A stretch of 8,065 bases of DNA from Collinsella sp. (lineage in GTDB: Bacteria; Actinomycetota; Coriobacteriia; Coriobacteriales; Coriobacteriaceae). The translations under genes and the position numbers were made by a program. The stretch lies in NCBI GenBank assembly GCA_022720335.1, contig JAIHVJ010000082.1, positions 1 through 8,065 of the forward strand. Reading direction: 5' to 3'. Positions 7,484-8,065 of this stretch are shown here, piece after piece. The number at the start of each line of letters is the position of its first letter. Positions within the stretch are counted from its first letter, which is position 1. A model generated the notes under the pieces. That model searched no databases, had not been told where the DNA came from, and saw only the letters and a list, made by a program, of their open reading frames with translations.

Positions 7484-7527
7484 AAATATACCCCTCGGCC
7501 GCCCGTCCGGGCTGCAAAGGGGTATAT
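7484..7527 (-). terminator. Terminator-like hairpin between purA and purD
   Basis: On the minus strand ATATACCCCT (7527-7518) pairs perfectly with AGGGGTATAT (7495-7486) around a GC-rich 22-nt interior that has its own small hairpin, GCCC-GGAC-GGGC (7512-7501). It begins 22 nt after the purA stop. The 3' side continues as TTTGCTTG, so the U-tract is short and termination may be partial. TATATT (7490-7485) within the 3' arm also resembles a -10 box, but no -35 is found at a suitable distance. The rest of the 118-bp gap holds the purD ribosome site and nothing else that I can support. Confidence 0.5.
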
Positions 7528-7549
7528 CGCAATAACCAAATAGTCCCGA

Positions 7550-8065
7550 TTACTTCCAGAATCGGTTGATGATCTGTTCGCGACCAGCGCCAACGCCAAT
7601 GAACGTCACGCGGGTGTGTGCCAGATCCTCGATAAACGCCACGTAGTCCTGAGCCTCCTGCGGCAGCTCGTCAAAGCTGCGGCAACCGGTGATATCGCAC
7701 TTCCAGCCAGGGAGCTCCTCGTAGACGGGCTTGGCATGCTCAAAGCGCACCTGATGCTCGGGCACGCTGGTGTAGCGCTCGCCATCGACGTCGTAGGCCA
7801 CGCACACCTTGATGGTGTCGAAGGCCGAAAGCACGTCGAGCTTGGTCACGGCGATGTCGGTGAGGCCGTTGACGCGCGAGGCATAGTTGGCGATAGGGCC
7901 GTCAAACCAGCCGCAGCGACGACGGCGACCGGTGGTCACGCCGTACTCATAGCCCTCCTCGGTCAGCGTGTGGCCAGCCTCGGACTCATAGGAAAGCTCG
8001 GTGGGCATGGGGCCCGAACCGACGCGGGTGATATAGGCCTTCATGACGCCCAGCACGCGGTCGAC
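7550..8065 (-). CDS. purA: Adenylosuccinate synthetase, C-terminal 171 residues (start is outside the window)
   Basis: Converts IMP and aspartate to adenylosuccinate using GTP, the first committed step to AMP. Only the C-terminal part is visible and the frame is open to the window edge. It begins VDRVLGVMKAYITRVGSGPMPTEL, the conserved segment of the family. GRRRRCGWFD (visible residues 46-55) is the IMP/aspartate-binding arginine block, TKLDVL (74-79) is the guanine-binding motif, and GVGAGREQ (157-164) is the conserved C-terminal nucleotide loop. The stop is TAA at 7552-7550. About 260 N-terminal residues, including the GTP-binding P-loop, should lie beyond position 8065. An internal GTG at 8056 is not the real start, since the similarity continues upstream of it. 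Confidence 0.96.
   Translation of the reverse strand, partial: VDRVLGVMKAYITRVGSGPMPTELSYESEAGHTLTEEGYEYGVTTGRRRRCGWFDGPIANYASRVNGLTDIAVTKLDVLSAFDTIKVCVAYDVDGERYTSVPEHQVRFEHAKPVYEELPGWKCDITGCRSFDELPQEAQDYVAFIEDLAHTRVTFIGVGAGREQIINRFWK

Noticed and set aside
7472..7527. Purine riboswitch or attenuator controlling purD
   Set aside because: No conserved purine aptamer core is visible, and the alternative stem would form only after the terminator has been transcribed.
7432..7599. N-terminal extension of purD up to 7599
   Set aside because: This would overlap the purA coding end and read through the hairpin. The family start matches the TTG at 7431 with its strong ribosome site.

Overview
This window looks like a stretch of chromosome from a high-GC Gram-positive bacterium, most likely a gut actinobacterium of the Coriobacteriia (Collinsella or a relative). 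That placement is inference from the GC-rich coding bias, the protein sequences and the strong Shine-Dalgarno sites; no rRNA or tRNA is present to confirm it. All seven genes lie on the minus strand, so transcription runs from high to low coordinates.

In order of transcription: (1) 8065-7550, the last 171 codons of purA (adenylosuccinate synthetase); (2) 7549-7432, a 118-bp gap with a terminator-like hairpin and overlapping inverted repeats; (3) 7431-6127, purD (GAR synthetase), starting at TTG; (4) 6105-5410, a Nudix hydrolase of the ADP-ribose pyrophosphatase type, 21 bp after purD; (5) 5409-5259, a gap filled by a striking 108-bp nested palindrome; (6) 5258-3489, an MsbA/YwjA-like ABC exporter half-transporter; (7) 3469-2504, an unrecognised single-pass membrane protein 19 bp after the exporter, followed by a strong intrinsic terminator; (8) 2503-2297, the carA regulatory region; (9) 2296-851, carA; (10) 849-1, the first 283 codons of carB, 1 bp after carA.

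The metabolic theme is nucleotide synthesis. PurA makes adenylosuccinate from IMP, PurD acts early in de novo purine synthesis, and CarAB makes carbamoyl phosphate for pyrimidines and arginine. The Nudix enzyme probably recycles or detoxifies ADP-ribose-type nucleotides. The exporter and the membrane protein appear to be a separate unit.

The coding content is mostly ordinary housekeeping. The notable parts are non-coding. A PyrR-type RNA hairpin sits directly on the carA Shine-Dalgarno sequence, which suggests translational repression of carAB by PyrR. Two 36-bp perfect inverted copies of a self-palindromic unit, separated by 36 bp, form an undescribed-looking repeat between the Nudix and exporter genes. 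I saw no CRISPR array, insertion sequence, tRNA or rRNA.
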